A stretch of 64,000 nucleotides of DNA. Source: Cohnella kolymensis (lineage in GTDB: Bacteria; Bacillota; Bacilli; Paenibacillales; Paenibacillaceae). Positions 44,980-55,650 of the stretch are shown piece by piece. How positions within the stretch are numbered: the first letter of the stretch is position 1; each line of letters begins with the position of its first letter. The position numbers and the translations under genes were made by a program. The stretch covers positions 124,001 to 188,000 of the forward strand of contig NZ_JXAL01000024.1 of assembly GCF_000829465.1 (NCBI RefSeq). The letters are read 5' to 3'. The notes under the pieces are model-generated. The model saw only the letters and a program-made list of their open reading frames with translations, was not told the origin of the DNA and did no database searches.

Positions 44980-45402
44980 TTATTTTTTCTTGTCAATGAC
45001 CCGGAACGACGCGGTGGCCATTGCGCATATGTTGTTGTTCTCATCCGTCAACGTTCCCTGAGCGGTAACCATCTTACCTGAGACGTGTACAATCTCGGCC
45101 ACGGCACTGACTCTGCCGACGCCAACCGGCGAAGTAAAATGGATGTTCAAATTCGAAGTGACCAGGTTCTCATTGGGACGGGCGACCATTGCGGCGATTC
45201 CCATGGCGGAATCCAGAACACCGCAGTGAACGCCGCCATGGAGAATCCCAAGCGGATTAAGGTGATGCTCCTTCACATCCAGCGCGACGGTTACCTTATT
45301 CCTTTCGATCTCGACAAGCTCGCATCCTAGATATCCCCAGAAAGTTCGCTTCGCTCTTTCGATCAAATCCTCGAATCCTTGCTGCAGTTCTTGAGTGTCC
45401 AT
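44980..45402 (-). CDS. Hotdog-fold acyl-CoA thioesterase, PaaI-like
   Basis: 140 residues, with AAGGAG before the ATG. The PaaI-type hotdog motif is NPLGILHGGVHCGVLDSAMG, with D in the catalytic helix, followed by TSNLNIHFTSPVGVGRVSAV. It hydrolyses acyl-CoA esters in the cytosol. As the last gene of a beta-oxidation operon, it probably recovers CoA from stalled intermediates. Confidence 0.87.
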   Translation of the reverse strand: MDTQELQQGFEDLIERAKRTFWGYLGCELVEIERNKVTVALDVKEHHLNPLGILHGGVHCGVLDSAMGIAAMVARPNENLVTSNLNIHFTSPVGVGRVSAVAEIVHVSGKMVTAQGTLTDENNNICAMATASFRVIDKKK

Positions 45403-45440
45403 CGTGTTTCTCCTTCCGGGCTTGCAACCGCGTCTGCTTA

Positions 45441-47126
45441 TTACTTGGTGACCTGCTCCTGCTGCTGCGAGTCTTCCTCGACCAGCTTCCTCCGCAGCAC
45501 TTTCCCGGCGATCGTCTTGGGCAAGCTTTCGCGGAATTCATAGATATGAGGCACCTTATAAGCGGCGAGCCGTTCCCTGCACCATTTCTCGAGATCCTTG
45601 GCATCCAAGGTTTCCCCTTGTTTCAAGACAATATAAGCTTTAACCGTCTCGCCGCGGTATTTGTCCGGAACGCCCAATGCAGCAGCTTCCTCAATGGCCG
45701 GGTGTTCGAAGAGTACCTCTTCGATTTCCCGAGGGAAAATGTTAAAGCCGCCGGCAATGATCATATCCTTCATCCGATCCATGATAAAGAAGAATCCGTC
45801 TTCATCCATACGCGCCATATCGCCTGTCCGCAGCCAGCCGTCCTTCAGAACCTTCGCCGTCTCGTCCGGCCTGTTCCAGTAACCCTTCATCACCTGAGGC
45901 CCGCGAACGGCCAATTCGCCGATCTCGCCTTGAGGAAGTTCATCGCCGGAGTCCGGGTCCACAATTTTGGCGAACGTATCCGGGAACGGGATGCCGATGG
46001 AGCCGAGCTTGCGGCTCTCCCAAATATTGTTGGCATGAGTAACCGGTGACGATTCCGTCAAACCATAGCCTTCGATCAGGCGTCCGCCGGTTATCTCCTC
46101 GAATTTATTCTGTACTTCGTGGGGCAGAGGAGCGGCACCGCTGACACAGATATTGATCGACGACAGATCGTATTTCAAGATGTCCGGGTGGTTGATCAGA
46201 GCGATATACATCGTCGGAGCTCCCGGAAACACCGTCGGTTTAAAGCGGTCAATCGTTTGCAGAATTTGCGACACTTCAAACTTCGGGATCAAATACATGC
46301 AGCCGCCCAACATGACGGCTTGGTTCATCAGCACCGTCAGCCCGAACACATGAAAAAAAGGAAGCGCTGCCAAATAACGTTCTTGCGATTCGCTTCTTTT
46401 ATATGCCCATAGACCATTCTGTACGGTGTTCGCCGTGATGTTGAGATGCGACAGCATGACCCCTTTGGACACGCCCGTCGTGCCTCCGGTGTACTGCAGC
46501 AAGGCCAAATCATTTTCCGCGTCCACCTCGGTATATACCGAAGTGCTTGGCGAAGCATTCAGCAGCTTCACGAACGCGTGCACGGTGTCCCCATACTCGA
46601 CCTCCCGCTTCAAGCCGTCTTTTTTCGCTTTCAGCGGATACAGCAGGTTTTTCGGGAATGGCAGGTAATCCTTAATGGAAGTAACGACGACGTGGCGCAC
46701 TTCCGTAGCCGGAACGACACCCTTCACCCTCTGAAACAGCAAATCGAGCGTAACGACAATCGAAGCTCCCGAGTCTTTCAGCTGGTGCTCCAGCTCCCGC
46801 GGCATGTAAAGCGGGTTTGTCATGACGACAATCCCGCCTGCAAGCAGCGTACCGTAATAAGCGATCACCAGTTGGGGACAGTTGGGCAGCATAATCGCCA
46901 CCCTGTCCCCTTTCTTTGCGCCTAACTTCCGAAGCGCATTCGCGAACCTGTACGAGCAGGTCAGCAGTTCGGAGTAAGTCATTTCCTTGCCCATAAAATG
47001 CAGCGCCGTGCGTGCCGGGTATTTCGCCGCAGACTGGATGAGAAACTCCGCCAGATTATGTTTAGGATACGGGTAAGTCGGCGGTACTTCTTTGGGATAA
47101 TGAAGTAACCACGGATGCTGTGCCAA
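45441..47126 (-). CDS. lcfA: Long-chain fatty-acid-CoA ligase
   Basis: 561 residues from a TTG with GAGGTG upstream. The AMP-binding signature is LLQYTGGTTGVSKGVMLSH, the acyl-adenylate motif is GYGLTESSPVTH, and GWLRTGDMARMDEDGFFFIM and PKTIAGKVLRRKL supply the C-terminal catalytic lysine region. It activates fatty acids to acyl-CoA with ATP, the entry step for the enzymes encoded upstream. It lies 28 nt after fadE. Confidence 0.92.
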   Translation of the reverse strand: MAQHPWLLHYPKEVPPTYPYPKHNLAEFLIQSAAKYPARTALHFMGKEMTYSELLTCSYRFANALRKLGAKKGDRVAIMLPNCPQLVIAYYGTLLAGGIVVMTNPLYMPRELEHQLKDSGASIVVTLDLLFQRVKGVVPATEVRHVVVTSIKDYLPFPKNLLYPLKAKKDGLKREVEYGDTVHAFVKLLNASPSTSVYTEVDAENDLALLQYTGGTTGVSKGVMLSHLNITANTVQNGLWAYKRSESQERYLAALPFFHVFGLTVLMNQAVMLGGCMYLIPKFEVSQILQTIDRFKPTVFPGAPTMYIALINHPDILKYDLSSINICVSGAAPLPHEVQNKFEEITGGRLIEGYGLTESSPVTHANNIWESRKLGSIGIPFPDTFAKIVDPDSGDELPQGEIGELAVRGPQVMKGYWNRPDETAKVLKDGWLRTGDMARMDEDGFFFIMDRMKDMIIAGGFNIFPREIEEVLFEHPAIEEAAALGVPDKYRGETVKAYIVLKQGETLDAKDLEKWCRERLAAYKVPHIYEFRESLPKTIAGKVLRRKLVEEDSQQQEQVTK

Positions 47127-47154
47127 GACCCATCACCTCTTCTTGGAATAAGGG

Positions 47155-48939
47155 TTAATGCACGTACTTTTCCGACTTTATGACCCGTGCGGCGATCTGT
47201 CGTTTCAGCTGTACGGAATTCACCGGCGTGCGGCGGGTGAGCTTTTTGAGAACGGACAGCTGCGTGCGCAGGATGTCTCCCGACTCCATTGCAGACAAAG
47301 CCTCTTTCGCGAATGACTCGATCGCATCGAACGCTTCATGCACGAAAACAGTCGTCATCTCGATCGCGTTCGCCGACTTTTCTTCTCCTTGCTTGGCCAT
47401 CAGCTTCTTCGTTCTGAGCAGCGCGCTTTCCATCGCATAGAGTTGAATCATGATATCAGCCATATGGCTGAGCACTTCCTGCTCCTGCTCAAGCTTCACT
47501 TGGTATTTCTGAACGGCCGTTCCGCCCACCATGAGGAAAATTTTCTTGGCCATGGACACGAGGTGCGTTTCTTCCTCAAGCGTGCCGTCGAACGTCTGCC
47601 CCGGAACGAGCTGGAGAAGCTCCGACTGAAGCGCTTGGGCCTTCTGCATAAGCGGAAGCTCGCCTTTCATCGCGCGCTTAAGCAATGTGCCCGGAATGAG
47701 CAGGCGGTTAATTTCATTCGTTCCTTCGAAAATGCGGTTAATCCGCGAGTCGCGGTAAATCCGTTCGACTTTATACTCCTGAATGAAGCCGTATCCGCCG
47801 TGAATTTGTACGCCTTCGTCCGCTGCGAAATCCAGCACTTCGGAACCGAATACTTTGTTGATCGAGCATTCCAGCGCGTATTCCGCAATGGCTTTGGCGG
47901 ATTCGACACCGGCTTCAGGGCTGTTATAGTCAATGTGGCTTAGTCCTGCGTCAAACAATCCTGCTGTGCGGTACACCATGCTTTCCAGCACGTAAGTGCG
48001 CAGATTCATTTCCGCGAGCTTCTTGCCGATCAGCGGGAAAGATGAAATCGGCTTGCCGAACTGGGTACGCTCATTCGCGTATTTGGCAGCCAGCTCAACC
48101 GTTTCTTTAGATCCGCCGAGACATCCGACGGCAAGCTTGAAACGGCCGATGTTCAGAATATTGAACGCGATCAGGTGGCCTTTGCCGACTTCCCACAGCA
48201 GGTTCTCGACCGGCACCTTAACATCCTCGAGAATGAGCGGACGGGTGGATGAGCCTTTGATGCCCATCTTTTTCTCTTCCGGACCTACGCTCACGCCTTC
48301 CATTGTTTTCTCAACAATGAAGGTGCTGAATTCTTTACCGTCCACTTTCGCGTAGACGATGAAAATATCTGCGAAGCCGGCGTTGGTGATGAACTGTTTA
48401 GCGCCGTTCAGCACGTAATGCTTGCCGTCCGGTGTCAGCACCGCGGTCGTTTTGGCGCCGAGGGCGTCGGATCCGGAGGAAGGCTCCGTCAAGCAATATG
48501 CCGCGATTTTCGTACCGCTCGCGAGCTCGGGCAAGTACTTTTTCTTTTGTTCCGGCGTACCGAAGTAGACGATCGGCAACGTTCCGATACCCACATGTGC
48601 ACCGATGGAAAGCGCGAACGAAGATGCTTTCGCCAGCTTCTCACTGATCAGGGTGGAGCTTACTTTATCGAGGCCGAGTCCGTCGAAAGCTTCCGGTACG
48701 TCGGCGCCAAGCAGGCCAAGCTCCCCTGCTTTTCTCATCAGCTTCACGGTAAGGTCATAGTCCAGCTTTTCAAGCTCCTCGTCGTGCGGCAGCACTTCAC
48801 CTTCCACGAATTCGCGGGTCGTGTCCGCGATCATGCGCTGCTCCTCGGTTAAATCATCCGGTGTGACGATAGAATTGAAGTCCAGATCGTCAATGACGAA
48901 GCTTCCGCCGATCACTTTATCTAACGTTTTTTCAGTCAT
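47155..48939 (-). CDS. fadE: Acyl-CoA dehydrogenase
   Basis: 594 residues (ATG at 48939, GGGAGA upstream), about 200 longer than the classical family because of a C-terminal extension, as in Bacillus FadE and AcdA-type long forms. Visible motifs are AYCLTEPSSGSDALGAKTTA and the FAD/acyl signature VERIYRDSRINRIFEGTNEI. It oxidises acyl-CoA to trans-2-enoyl-CoA and passes electrons to ETF. Confidence 0.93.
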   Translation of the reverse strand: MTEKTLDKVIGGSFVIDDLDFNSIVTPDDLTEEQRMIADTTREFVEGEVLPHDEELEKLDYDLTVKLMRKAGELGLLGADVPEAFDGLGLDKVSSTLISEKLAKASSFALSIGAHVGIGTLPIVYFGTPEQKKKYLPELASGTKIAAYCLTEPSSGSDALGAKTTAVLTPDGKHYVLNGAKQFITNAGFADIFIVYAKVDGKEFSTFIVEKTMEGVSVGPEEKKMGIKGSSTRPLILEDVKVPVENLLWEVGKGHLIAFNILNIGRFKLAVGCLGGSKETVELAAKYANERTQFGKPISSFPLIGKKLAEMNLRTYVLESMVYRTAGLFDAGLSHIDYNSPEAGVESAKAIAEYALECSINKVFGSEVLDFAADEGVQIHGGYGFIQEYKVERIYRDSRINRIFEGTNEINRLLIPGTLLKRAMKGELPLMQKAQALQSELLQLVPGQTFDGTLEEETHLVSMAKKIFLMVGGTAVQKYQVKLEQEQEVLSHMADIMIQLYAMESALLRTKKLMAKQGEEKSANAIEMTTVFVHEAFDAIESFAKEALSAMESGDILRTQLSVLKKLTRRTPVNSVQLKRQIAARVIKSEKYVH

Positions 48940-48970
48940 GTTCATCTCTCCCTTTTATGATCAATCACGA

Positions 48971-50155
48971 TTATTCCGGATAAACTTCGAATACGCCTGC
49001 CGCGCCCATGCCGCCGCCGATGCACATCGAGACGACACCGTGCCCGCCGCCGCGGCGGCGAAGTTCATAGATCAGGCTGGCGGTCAGCTTCGTACCCGTA
49101 CAGCCGAGAGGATGGCCCAGGGCAATTGCGCCGCCGTTCACGTTCACGATGCTCTCGTCAATCTTCAGTTCCCGGATGACGTGCAGACACTGGGAAGCGA
49201 ACGCTTCGTTAATTTCGAACAGCTTCACGTCTTCAATCGTAAGTCCTGCGCGCTGCAGCGCTTTCGGGATCGCTTCCACAGGGCCCACGCCCATAATATC
49301 GGGATCGACGCCTGCGAGCGCGAACGACTTAAAGCTTGCCAGCGGCTTGAGACCCAGCTCTTCGGCTTTCTCCCTGCTCATAACCAATGCTGCAGCCGCG
49401 CCGTCGCTCATTTGCGAGGCGTTGCCCGCCGTGACGGTGCCGCCCATCTTGAAAGCAGGCTTCAGATTTCCAAGCCCTTCCACCGAAGTATCCGGTCTTA
49501 CGCCTTCATCCGTCTCGACAGTGACAGGTTTCTCCCACGGTTTACCGTTATCGCCGAATCCTCTCAGCGACGTCTTCACAGGTACGGTCTCATCGTTGAA
49601 GGCCCCTGACGCAATGGCTTTCGCGGCTTTGGCATGACTGGACGCCGCGAATCTGTCCTGATCCTCGCGGGAAACACCGAAGCGCGCAGCCACATTCTCA
49701 GCCGTATGGCCCATTCCGATATACACGTCCGGCATTTCGTCGACAATCGTCGGATGCGGGGAAGGCTTGAAGCCCGTCATCGGAACGTGGCTCATGCTTT
49801 CCACACCGCCTGCGATGACAACGTCAGCGCCCCCAACCATGATGCGTTCCGCAGCGAACGCGATCGCTTGCAGACCGGATGAGCAGAACCGGTTAACCGT
49901 CAATGCAGGGACAGTGGAAGGAAACCCGGCGTACATCGACATGATTCTGGCGAAGTTTAAACCTTGTTCCCCTTCCGGCATGGCGCATCCGATGATGACA
50001 TCCTCCACGTCCTCTTTCTTCACACCCGGAGCCCGATCGATCACTGCCTCAAGCACCGTTTTTCCCAAATCCTCCGCCCGGGTGTGGACGAAGCTTCCCT
50101 TCTTGGCCCGGCCGACCGGGGTACGTGCTATAGAAACGATCACTGCTTCTCTCAT
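48971..50155 (-). CDS. fadA: Acetyl-CoA C-acyltransferase (thiolase)
   Basis: 394 residues. The nucleophile is in [18 protein letters not shown], the catalytic histidine in [14 protein letters not shown], and the second cysteine in [15 protein letters not shown]. It cleaves 3-ketoacyl-CoA to acetyl-CoA and a shortened acyl-CoA. It lies between fadN and fadE in the usual Bacillales order fadN-fadA-fadE. AGAGGTGAT precedes the ATG. Confidence 0.95.
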   Translation of the reverse strand: MREAVIVSIARTPVGRAKKGSFVHTRAEDLGKTVLEAVIDRAPGVKKEDVEDVIIGCAMPEGEQGLNFARIMSMYAGFPSTVPALTVNRFCSSGLQAIAFAAERIMVGGADVVIAGGVESMSHVPMTGFKPSPHPTIVDEMPDVYIGMGHTAENVAARFGVSREDQDRFAASSHAKAAKAIASGAFNDETVPVKTSLRGFGDNGKPWEKPVTVETDEGVRPDTSVEGLGNLKPAFKMGGTVTAGNASQMSDGAAAALVMSREKAEELGLKPLASFKSFALAGVDPDIMGVGPVEAIPKALQRAGLTIEDVKLFEINEAFASQCLHVIRELKIDESIVNVNGGAIALGHPLGCTGTKLTASLIYELRRRGGGHGVVSMCIGGGMGAAGVFEVYPE

Positions 50156-50180
50156 GTTCGATCACCTCTCATTAGTTGGC

Positions 50181-52577
50181 TTAGTTGCGCAGCGCTTTGC
50201 CTTTGGCAAGCATGTGCTGCATACGCTGCTGGGTTTTGACTTCGCCGCAGAGACTGAGGAATGCCTCGCGCTCCAGATCCAGCATGTATTGCTCGGTAAC
50301 CATCGTTCCGGCAGGCAAGTCTCCTCCGGCCATGACATGCGCCAGCTTACTCGCAATCAACAGATCGTGATCGCTGATATAGCCTGCATATTTCATATCT
50401 TGAGCGCCAAGCTTCAATACCGCTTTGCCGTCTGCGCCGATGACGCGGATTTTCGATTGCTGAGCCGGTTGATACCCGCCTCGAACCAAGGCAAGCGCAG
50501 ATTGTTTGGCCTCATACACCAGGTGATCCTGATTGGCGACGACACGATCATGCGGCCGGAAGTAACCGAGCTTTCTCGCATCCTCCGCACTTGTTGAAAC
50601 CTTCGCAGTACCGACATTCATGAACATTTGGTTGATATACGGCTGCAAATCCACTTCCGGATTCGGGTTCGCGAGGCTTGCCCGGAGCGCAATTTCCTTA
50701 CATCCTCCGCCGGCCGGTATTAAACCGACGCCAACTTCTACAAGTCCGTAATACGTCTCCGCGTGCGCCACGATCTGATCGGCCGGCATACACGCTTCAA
50801 CGCCTCCGCCTAACGTCATGCTGTGAGGAGCGGCGACAACGGGCTTTTCGAAATGTTTAAGCTTAAGCATGGATTGCTGGAACATATGGATGATGTTGTC
50901 GACCTCGTCCCACTCCCCGTCCTGCGCTTCCATCAGCAGAAGCATGAGATTAGCTCCTACGCAGAAGTGCCGGCCTTCGTTGGCGATGATCAATGCGTCA
51001 TAATTCTGGCGAACCTCATCGACGCTCTGCTGGATCATGGTCAGAATATCAGCGCCGATCGCATTGTTCGGCGAATGGAACTCCAGGCAGACGACGCCGT
51101 CGCCGACATCAATCAGGCTTGCGCCGCTGTTCGAGCGGACGACTTTATTCTGTTCCTTCAGATTACGCAAAGAGATGATTTCAGGACGCTGTTCAATTGC
51201 CGTGTATTGTCCTTTGTGAAGATAAAAAGTCGTTCCATTCGTTTTTTGATAGAAAGATTGGTTGCCCGCGGCAATCCATTCCTTCACCCAATCCGGCAGT
51301 GTCTCTCCTTCGGACTCCATCCGTTCGGCGGTTCTAACCAGGCCAATGGCGTCCCACGTCTCGAACGGTCCAAGCTCCCAGTTAAAGCCCCATTTCATGG
51401 CGCGGTCGATATCGTGTATCGAATCGGCAATCTCTCCGACTTTGCCGGCCGAGTATACAAGCACCTTCTTCAAAATATCCCAAGCAAGCTCCGAGTAGCG
51501 GTCCTTGGCGCCAAGCAGCGCTTTTGTTTTTTCCTTCGCCCCTTTGGCGGCTTTCGCAGCCTCCAATGAAGCGGATGCAGGCTTCTTGCTCTTCACGTAT
51601 TCCATTGTCGTAAGGTCGAGAGACAAGATCTCGCTGCCCTTCTCGCCTTTCACTTTCTTATAGAAGCCTTGGCCGGATTTCTCGCCGATCCACCCGCGGG
51701 ACACCATGTCCTTCATCACTTGCGGAACTTCAAAAACAACCTTCTCGTCGCCCTCCTCCACTTTCTCGAATACGTTATTCGCCACATGCACGAAAGTATC
51801 GAGGCCGACCAGATCCAGCGTGCGGAAAGTCGCGCTTCTCGGGCGCCCCAACGCCGGTCCCGTTATCGCGTCCACCTCATCGACGGTGAAACCTTTGGCC
51901 GCCATGGCCTGCAGCGTAACGAGAAGACCATACGTACCGATCCGGTTGGCAACGAAATTCGGCGTGTCCTTCGCGATTACGACGCCCTTGCCGAGCGTCT
52001 TTTCACTGAATTCGGCAATTTGCTTCACGATCGCCGGATCTGTCGTTTCTCCCGGAATGATCTCCATCAATTTCATGTAACGAGGCGGGTTGAAGAAGTG
52101 CGTACCGAGAAAATGGCGCTTGAACTCTTCTCCGCAGCCTTCGACCATGGCATTGATCGAGATTCCGGATGTATTCGAGGTTACGATAATGCCAGGCTTC
52201 CAATGACTTTCGATTTTCCGGTGAAGCTCTTGTTTCACTTGGAGGTTCTCCACGACAACCTCGATCACCCAGTCCACATCTTTAATTTTGTGGAGGTCGT
52301 CTTCGATATTGCCCGGCGTGATCCGGCTGACAAAGGCCTCGTCATAAAGCGGAGCAGGTTTGATCTTGGACAATCTGCTGAGCGCTCCGGTCGCGAGCCG
52401 ATTGCGCACCGCCGGATGCTCCAAAGTAAGTCCCTTCGCTGTCTCTTCCGGCGTCAAGCTTGCCGGAACGATGTCCAGCAGCAGGCTGGGAATACCCACG
52501 TTGGCCAGATGGGCTGCGATGCTGGCGCCCATGACCCCCGATCCGATTACAGCGGCTTTGGTGATTTTTGCTGCCAT
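50181..52577 (-). CDS. fadN: 3-Hydroxyacyl-CoA dehydrogenase / enoyl-CoA hydratase
   Basis: 798 residues. The NAD Rossmann motif is AAVIGSGVMGASIAAHLANV at the start; the dehydrogenase core carries LGTHFFNPPRYMKLMEII. The C-terminal third (about 480-700) is an enoyl-CoA hydratase/isomerase fold. The bifunctional enzyme hydrates enoyl-CoA and oxidises the 3-hydroxy product. The ATG at 52577 is preferred, 10 nt from AGGAGG; a closer ATG at 52586 overlaps the preceding gene. Confidence 0.94.
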   Translation of the reverse strand: MAAKITKAAVIGSGVMGASIAAHLANVGIPSLLLDIVPASLTPEETAKGLTLEHPAVRNRLATGALSRLSKIKPAPLYDEAFVSRITPGNIEDDLHKIKDVDWVIEVVVENLQVKQELHRKIESHWKPGIIVTSNTSGISINAMVEGCGEEFKRHFLGTHFFNPPRYMKLMEIIPGETTDPAIVKQIAEFSEKTLGKGVVIAKDTPNFVANRIGTYGLLVTLQAMAAKGFTVDEVDAITGPALGRPRSATFRTLDLVGLDTFVHVANNVFEKVEEGDEKVVFEVPQVMKDMVSRGWIGEKSGQGFYKKVKGEKGSEILSLDLTTMEYVKSKKPASASLEAAKAAKGAKEKTKALLGAKDRYSELAWDILKKVLVYSAGKVGEIADSIHDIDRAMKWGFNWELGPFETWDAIGLVRTAERMESEGETLPDWVKEWIAAGNQSFYQKTNGTTFYLHKGQYTAIEQRPEIISLRNLKEQNKVVRSNSGASLIDVGDGVVCLEFHSPNNAIGADILTMIQQSVDEVRQNYDALIIANEGRHFCVGANLMLLLMEAQDGEWDEVDNIIHMFQQSMLKLKHFEKPVVAAPHSMTLGGGVEACMPADQIVAHAETYYGLVEVGVGLIPAGGGCKEIALRASLANPNPEVDLQPYINQMFMNVGTAKVSTSAEDARKLGYFRPHDRVVANQDHLVYEAKQSALALVRGGYQPAQQSKIRVIGADGKAVLKLGAQDMKYAGYISDHDLLIASKLAHVMAGGDLPAGTMVTEQYMLDLEREAFLSLCGEVKTQQRMQHMLAKGKALRN

Positions 52578-52582
52578 TTGCC

Positions 52583-53212
52583 TCATACCTCCTGTACGGT
52601 CAATTGTTCAGATAATTTGGAATCGCCGAATACCGCTTGTTCGAGAATCTCCGCGATATCCCGCGCTTTTACCCTGTCGTCGACTTCTTTCATTTTGGTG
52701 CCGTCTTCCATCATGGTGAGACAGAAAGGACATGCGCTGCTGATCATCGTCGGATTCGTGAGCAGCGCTTGCTCCGTACGGGCGACGTTGACACGTTTGC
52801 CCGACGTTTCTTCCATCCACATCATCCCGCCGCCGGCCCCGCAGCACATCCCGTTCTCACGGCTGCGTTCCATTTCGACGAGCTCGACGCCCTGAATGGC
52901 CCGCAAAACATCGCGCGGCTGGTCATATACATTGTTGTAACGACCCAGATAGCAGGAATCATGATAAGTAATACGCTCGTTAACCGCATGCTTCGGCGTC
53001 AGCTTCCCTTGCTTGATCAGCTGATCGAGCAGCTCGGTGTGGTGAAGGACTTCCACCTCCTCCAGGCCGAACTCGGGATACTCATTCTTCAATGTATTGT
53101 AAGCGTGCGGGTCGGCGGTCACGATTCTCTTCACACCGTACTTCTGGAACGTTTCGATGTTCTCCATGCACAGCTGCTGGAACAGCATTTCGTTCCCCAT
53201 CCTGCGCGCCAT
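52583..53212 (-). CDS. C-terminal part of an Fe-S oxidoreductase, FadF-like (truncated)
   Basis: 209 residues. The sequence ARRMGNEMLFQQLCMENIET, then the cysteine-rich CCG domain (HDSCYLGRYN, GMCCGAGGG, SACPFCLTMM), matches the last 200 residues of FadF/YwjF-type heterodisulfide-reductase-like proteins of about 700 residues. The membrane helices, ferredoxin motifs and first CCG domain are missing. The frame begins at an ATG with only GGTGG before it, 97 nt downstream of asnB. It ends next to fadN. Probably a deletion remnant; the electron transfer from beta-oxidation it usually supports would be impaired. Confidence 0.8.
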   Translation of the reverse strand: MARRMGNEMLFQQLCMENIETFQKYGVKRIVTADPHAYNTLKNEYPEFGLEEVEVLHHTELLDQLIKQGKLTPKHAVNERITYHDSCYLGRYNNVYDQPRDVLRAIQGVELVEMERSRENGMCCGAGGGMMWMEETSGKRVNVARTEQALLTNPTMISSACPFCLTMMEDGTKMKEVDDRVKARDIAEILEQAVFGDSKLSEQLTVQEV

Positions 53213-53257
53213 GCTGTAAATCCACCAACCTGCCTTAAACAGGCAAACTCGCCTGAG

Positions 53258-53303
53258 CGAAAAGCGGCTGACACGGCAAACAAACGCCTGTTCAACCGCT
53301 TTT
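53258..53303 (-). terminator. Terminator-like hairpin after asnB
   Basis: AAAAGCGG and CCGCTTTT bracket an imperfect stem-loop (minus strand) ending in TTTTCG, just past the asnB stop. A second small hairpin AGGC/GCCT follows toward the fadF remnant. Confidence 0.6.
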
Positions 53304-53308
53304 CTATT

Positions 53309-55164
53309 TCACAAAACAATCTTCACCTTGTACTGGCGCAGCCAGAAGTCCATTTGCAGCAAGTAGGCAAATAATTGCGGGCCGGACATCAGCTGTCCGA
53401 ACCAAGGCAGGTGGGAGCCGGCGTTCGTACTGGCGGCCAGATCCCGTATGCGCTTCGCATCAACCAGCGGCAGCAGCGGACTGTCCGGATCGTCCAGCCG
53501 CTGGAGCAGCCGGTCCCGAACAGACGCCAAATAGTTCGGATTATGAGTCTTCGGATAAGGACTCTTTTTCCGGTACAGCACATCATACGGCAGAATCCCT
53601 TCGAGCGCTTTCCGCAGAATCCCTTTTTCCCGGTTGCCGGCCGTTTTTATTTCCCACGGAATATTCCATACATATTCGACCAGCCGGTGATCGCAATAAG
53701 GTACACGAACCTCCAATCCTACGGCCATACTCATCCGGTCTTTGCGGTCAAGCAGAGTAGGCATGAATCGAGTAATGTTCAAGTATGACATGATCCTCAT
53801 CCGCCGCCGGGCCTCGTCTTCGCCTTTCAATCCCGGCACTTCCGCAATGGCCTGACTGTAGCGGTCGGCCAAATACTCCTGAGGACGAAGTTTGTCACGC
53901 AGCTCCGCCGAAAGCAGCCCGGCCCGCATATTGGCGGCGAGCGACCACGGGAACGTATCCGCACTAAGCGCCTCTTCACGATGGAACCACGGATACCTCC
54001 GAATATCTCGTCGGCAGCCTCGCCGGAAATCGCAACGGTAGCTTTCTTTTTAATTTCCCGGCAGAACAGATAGAGGGATGCGTCGATGTCCGCCATTCCC
54101 GGCATATCTTTCGCAATAACAGCAGCCTCCAAAGCGTCGACCAGCTCGGGAGTGTCAAATTGTACCGAATGGTGGACAGTGGACAAATGGCTGCTCATTC
54201 TCGTAATCCAAGGTGCATCGGAATTCGGCTGAAAGTCGTGGGCGAGAAAATTTTTATCGTTATCGACGTAATCTACCGAGAAGGTTTCGACCTTGCCTTG
54301 TCCGGTCTGTTCGTAGTAACTGACAGCAAGGGCGGTCAACGCGCTGGAATCCAATCCTCCGGAAAGCAGCGTACAGACCGGGACGTCGGACATCAATTGC
54401 CGGTTTAATGTGTCGATCAGCAAAGCGCGAATATGATCCGCCGTTTGTTGTTCATCGTGGTCGTGTTCCCCGCTCTGAAGCTGCCAGTACGCGGAAATCT
54501 TCATTCCATCGCGGTCGTACATCAGACAGTGGCCCGGCTTCAGTTCGTGCATATCCCGCCAAACCCCGTGACCCGGTGTTCTCGCTGGGCCAATGATGAA
54601 CAATTCTGCCAGCCCCTCCGCATCCACTTCGGACGGGACTTCCGGATGCCCTAGAATCGCTTTAGGCTCCGAGCCGAAGAGGAGTCTGCCTTCCTCCCGC
54701 CGATAGAAGAGAGGCTTGACGCCCAGCCGATCCCTGGCGATAAACAGTTTTTCCTCATCGGTCTGCCATACCGCAAAAGCGAAGATGCCGTTCAGCTTGT
54801 CGACGCAGGCCGGTCCCCATTCAACATAAGCTTGCAGCAAAACTTCCGTATCGCAAGTCGTGCGAAAGCGGTAGCCGAGTCCTTCCAATTCTTTGCGAAG
54901 CTCAGGGGCATTGTAAATTTCACCGTTATAGACGATGACACAATCATGACGTTCACCTGTTTTGACAGGACGAATCATCGGTTGAGCCCCGTTCGCAGGA
55001 TCCATGACAGACAACCGGCGATGGCCGAACGCACAGTGACGCGACAGCCAAGTGCCTTCTGCGTCGGGCCCTCTCAGCTCCAGCGTTTCCGTCATTTTCA
55101 TGATCGTATCCGCGTGTTTCGTCAAATCCTTGTTCCAGTCAATCCATCCTGTTATTCCACACAT
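53309..55164 (-). pseudogene. asnB: Asparagine synthetase B (glutamine-hydrolysing), frameshifted
   Basis: The glutaminase domain starts MCGITGWIDW with nucleophile Cys2; RGPDAEGTW and YNGEIYN follow. The synthetase domain has the PP-loop LLSGGLDSSAL. After AISGEAADEIFGG the frame is lost because one base is missing at about 53995-53997 (GGAGGTAT instead of a three-G version). In the next frame the protein continues YPWFHREEALSADTFPW to the end, including DRKDRMSMAVGLEVRVPYCD. Restored length is 618 residues, normal for the family. Otherwise intact, so sequencing error is likely. Confidence 0.85.
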
Positions 55165-55233
55165 GGTCTCTCAAGCCTCCTCGCACGTAAAGACCAATCA
55201 TAAGATGGATATGCGAAAAAGGGCATAAAATGT

Positions 55234-55626
55234 ATGTCCGGCGGGAAAATAAAGCAATCGAGCGCATCCGGTGCGGAAGGGAGTCCTAAGGCCGAAATGA
55301 ACGAAACTCATGTTTCCGGCAATGATAGAAAGACGTATTATGTAGCGGTCGGCGCGAGGCAAGTTCTAGAGGATAAAGAGGCAGCAGCTTTCGAGTTTTC
55401 CATTGAGGCAAATGATCAAGAGCTGCGTATCCTGCAAGAGTTGTTCGAAAGAACGGCGGACGTTGATGAGGATTCGACGTTCAGCGTCAGCGGCTGGCCG
55501 ACGGTCAGCGACAGACCGGATCATACGGAATACGATGCGGATATTAAAAAAATTTACACCATGCTGCACAAGCTGGGCACCGCAGAAACGAAAAAGCATA
55601 TCGAAGAGATGAATATATTGCATTAA
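55234..55626 (+). CDS. Hypothetical protein
   Basis: 130 residues, or 109 if translation starts at ATG 55297, which has AAGG 5 nt upstream; the longer start has a distant AAGGG. The first 30 residues are serine- and glycine-rich, followed by a compact acidic domain (KTYYVAVGARQVLEDKEAAA, FEFSIEANDQELRILQELF). The C-terminus is helical with KKIYTMLHKLG. Family not recognised; similar short proteins occur in Paenibacillus. The next gene starts 24 nt later, so they probably form an operon. Confidence 0.65.
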   Translation: MSGGKIKQSSASGAEGSPKAEMNETHVSGNDRKTYYVAVGARQVLEDKEAAAFEFSIEANDQELRILQELFERTADVDEDSTFSVSGWPTVSDRPDHTEYDADIKKIYTMLHKLGTAETKKHIEEMNILH

Positions 55627-55650
55627 AACGATCGGGTGGAGATGAGAGCG

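Noticed and set aside
51669..52895. 408-codon plus-strand open frame opposite fadN and the fadF remnant
   Set aside because: Antisense shadow of well-recognised genes in GC-rich codons; the translation has no motif.
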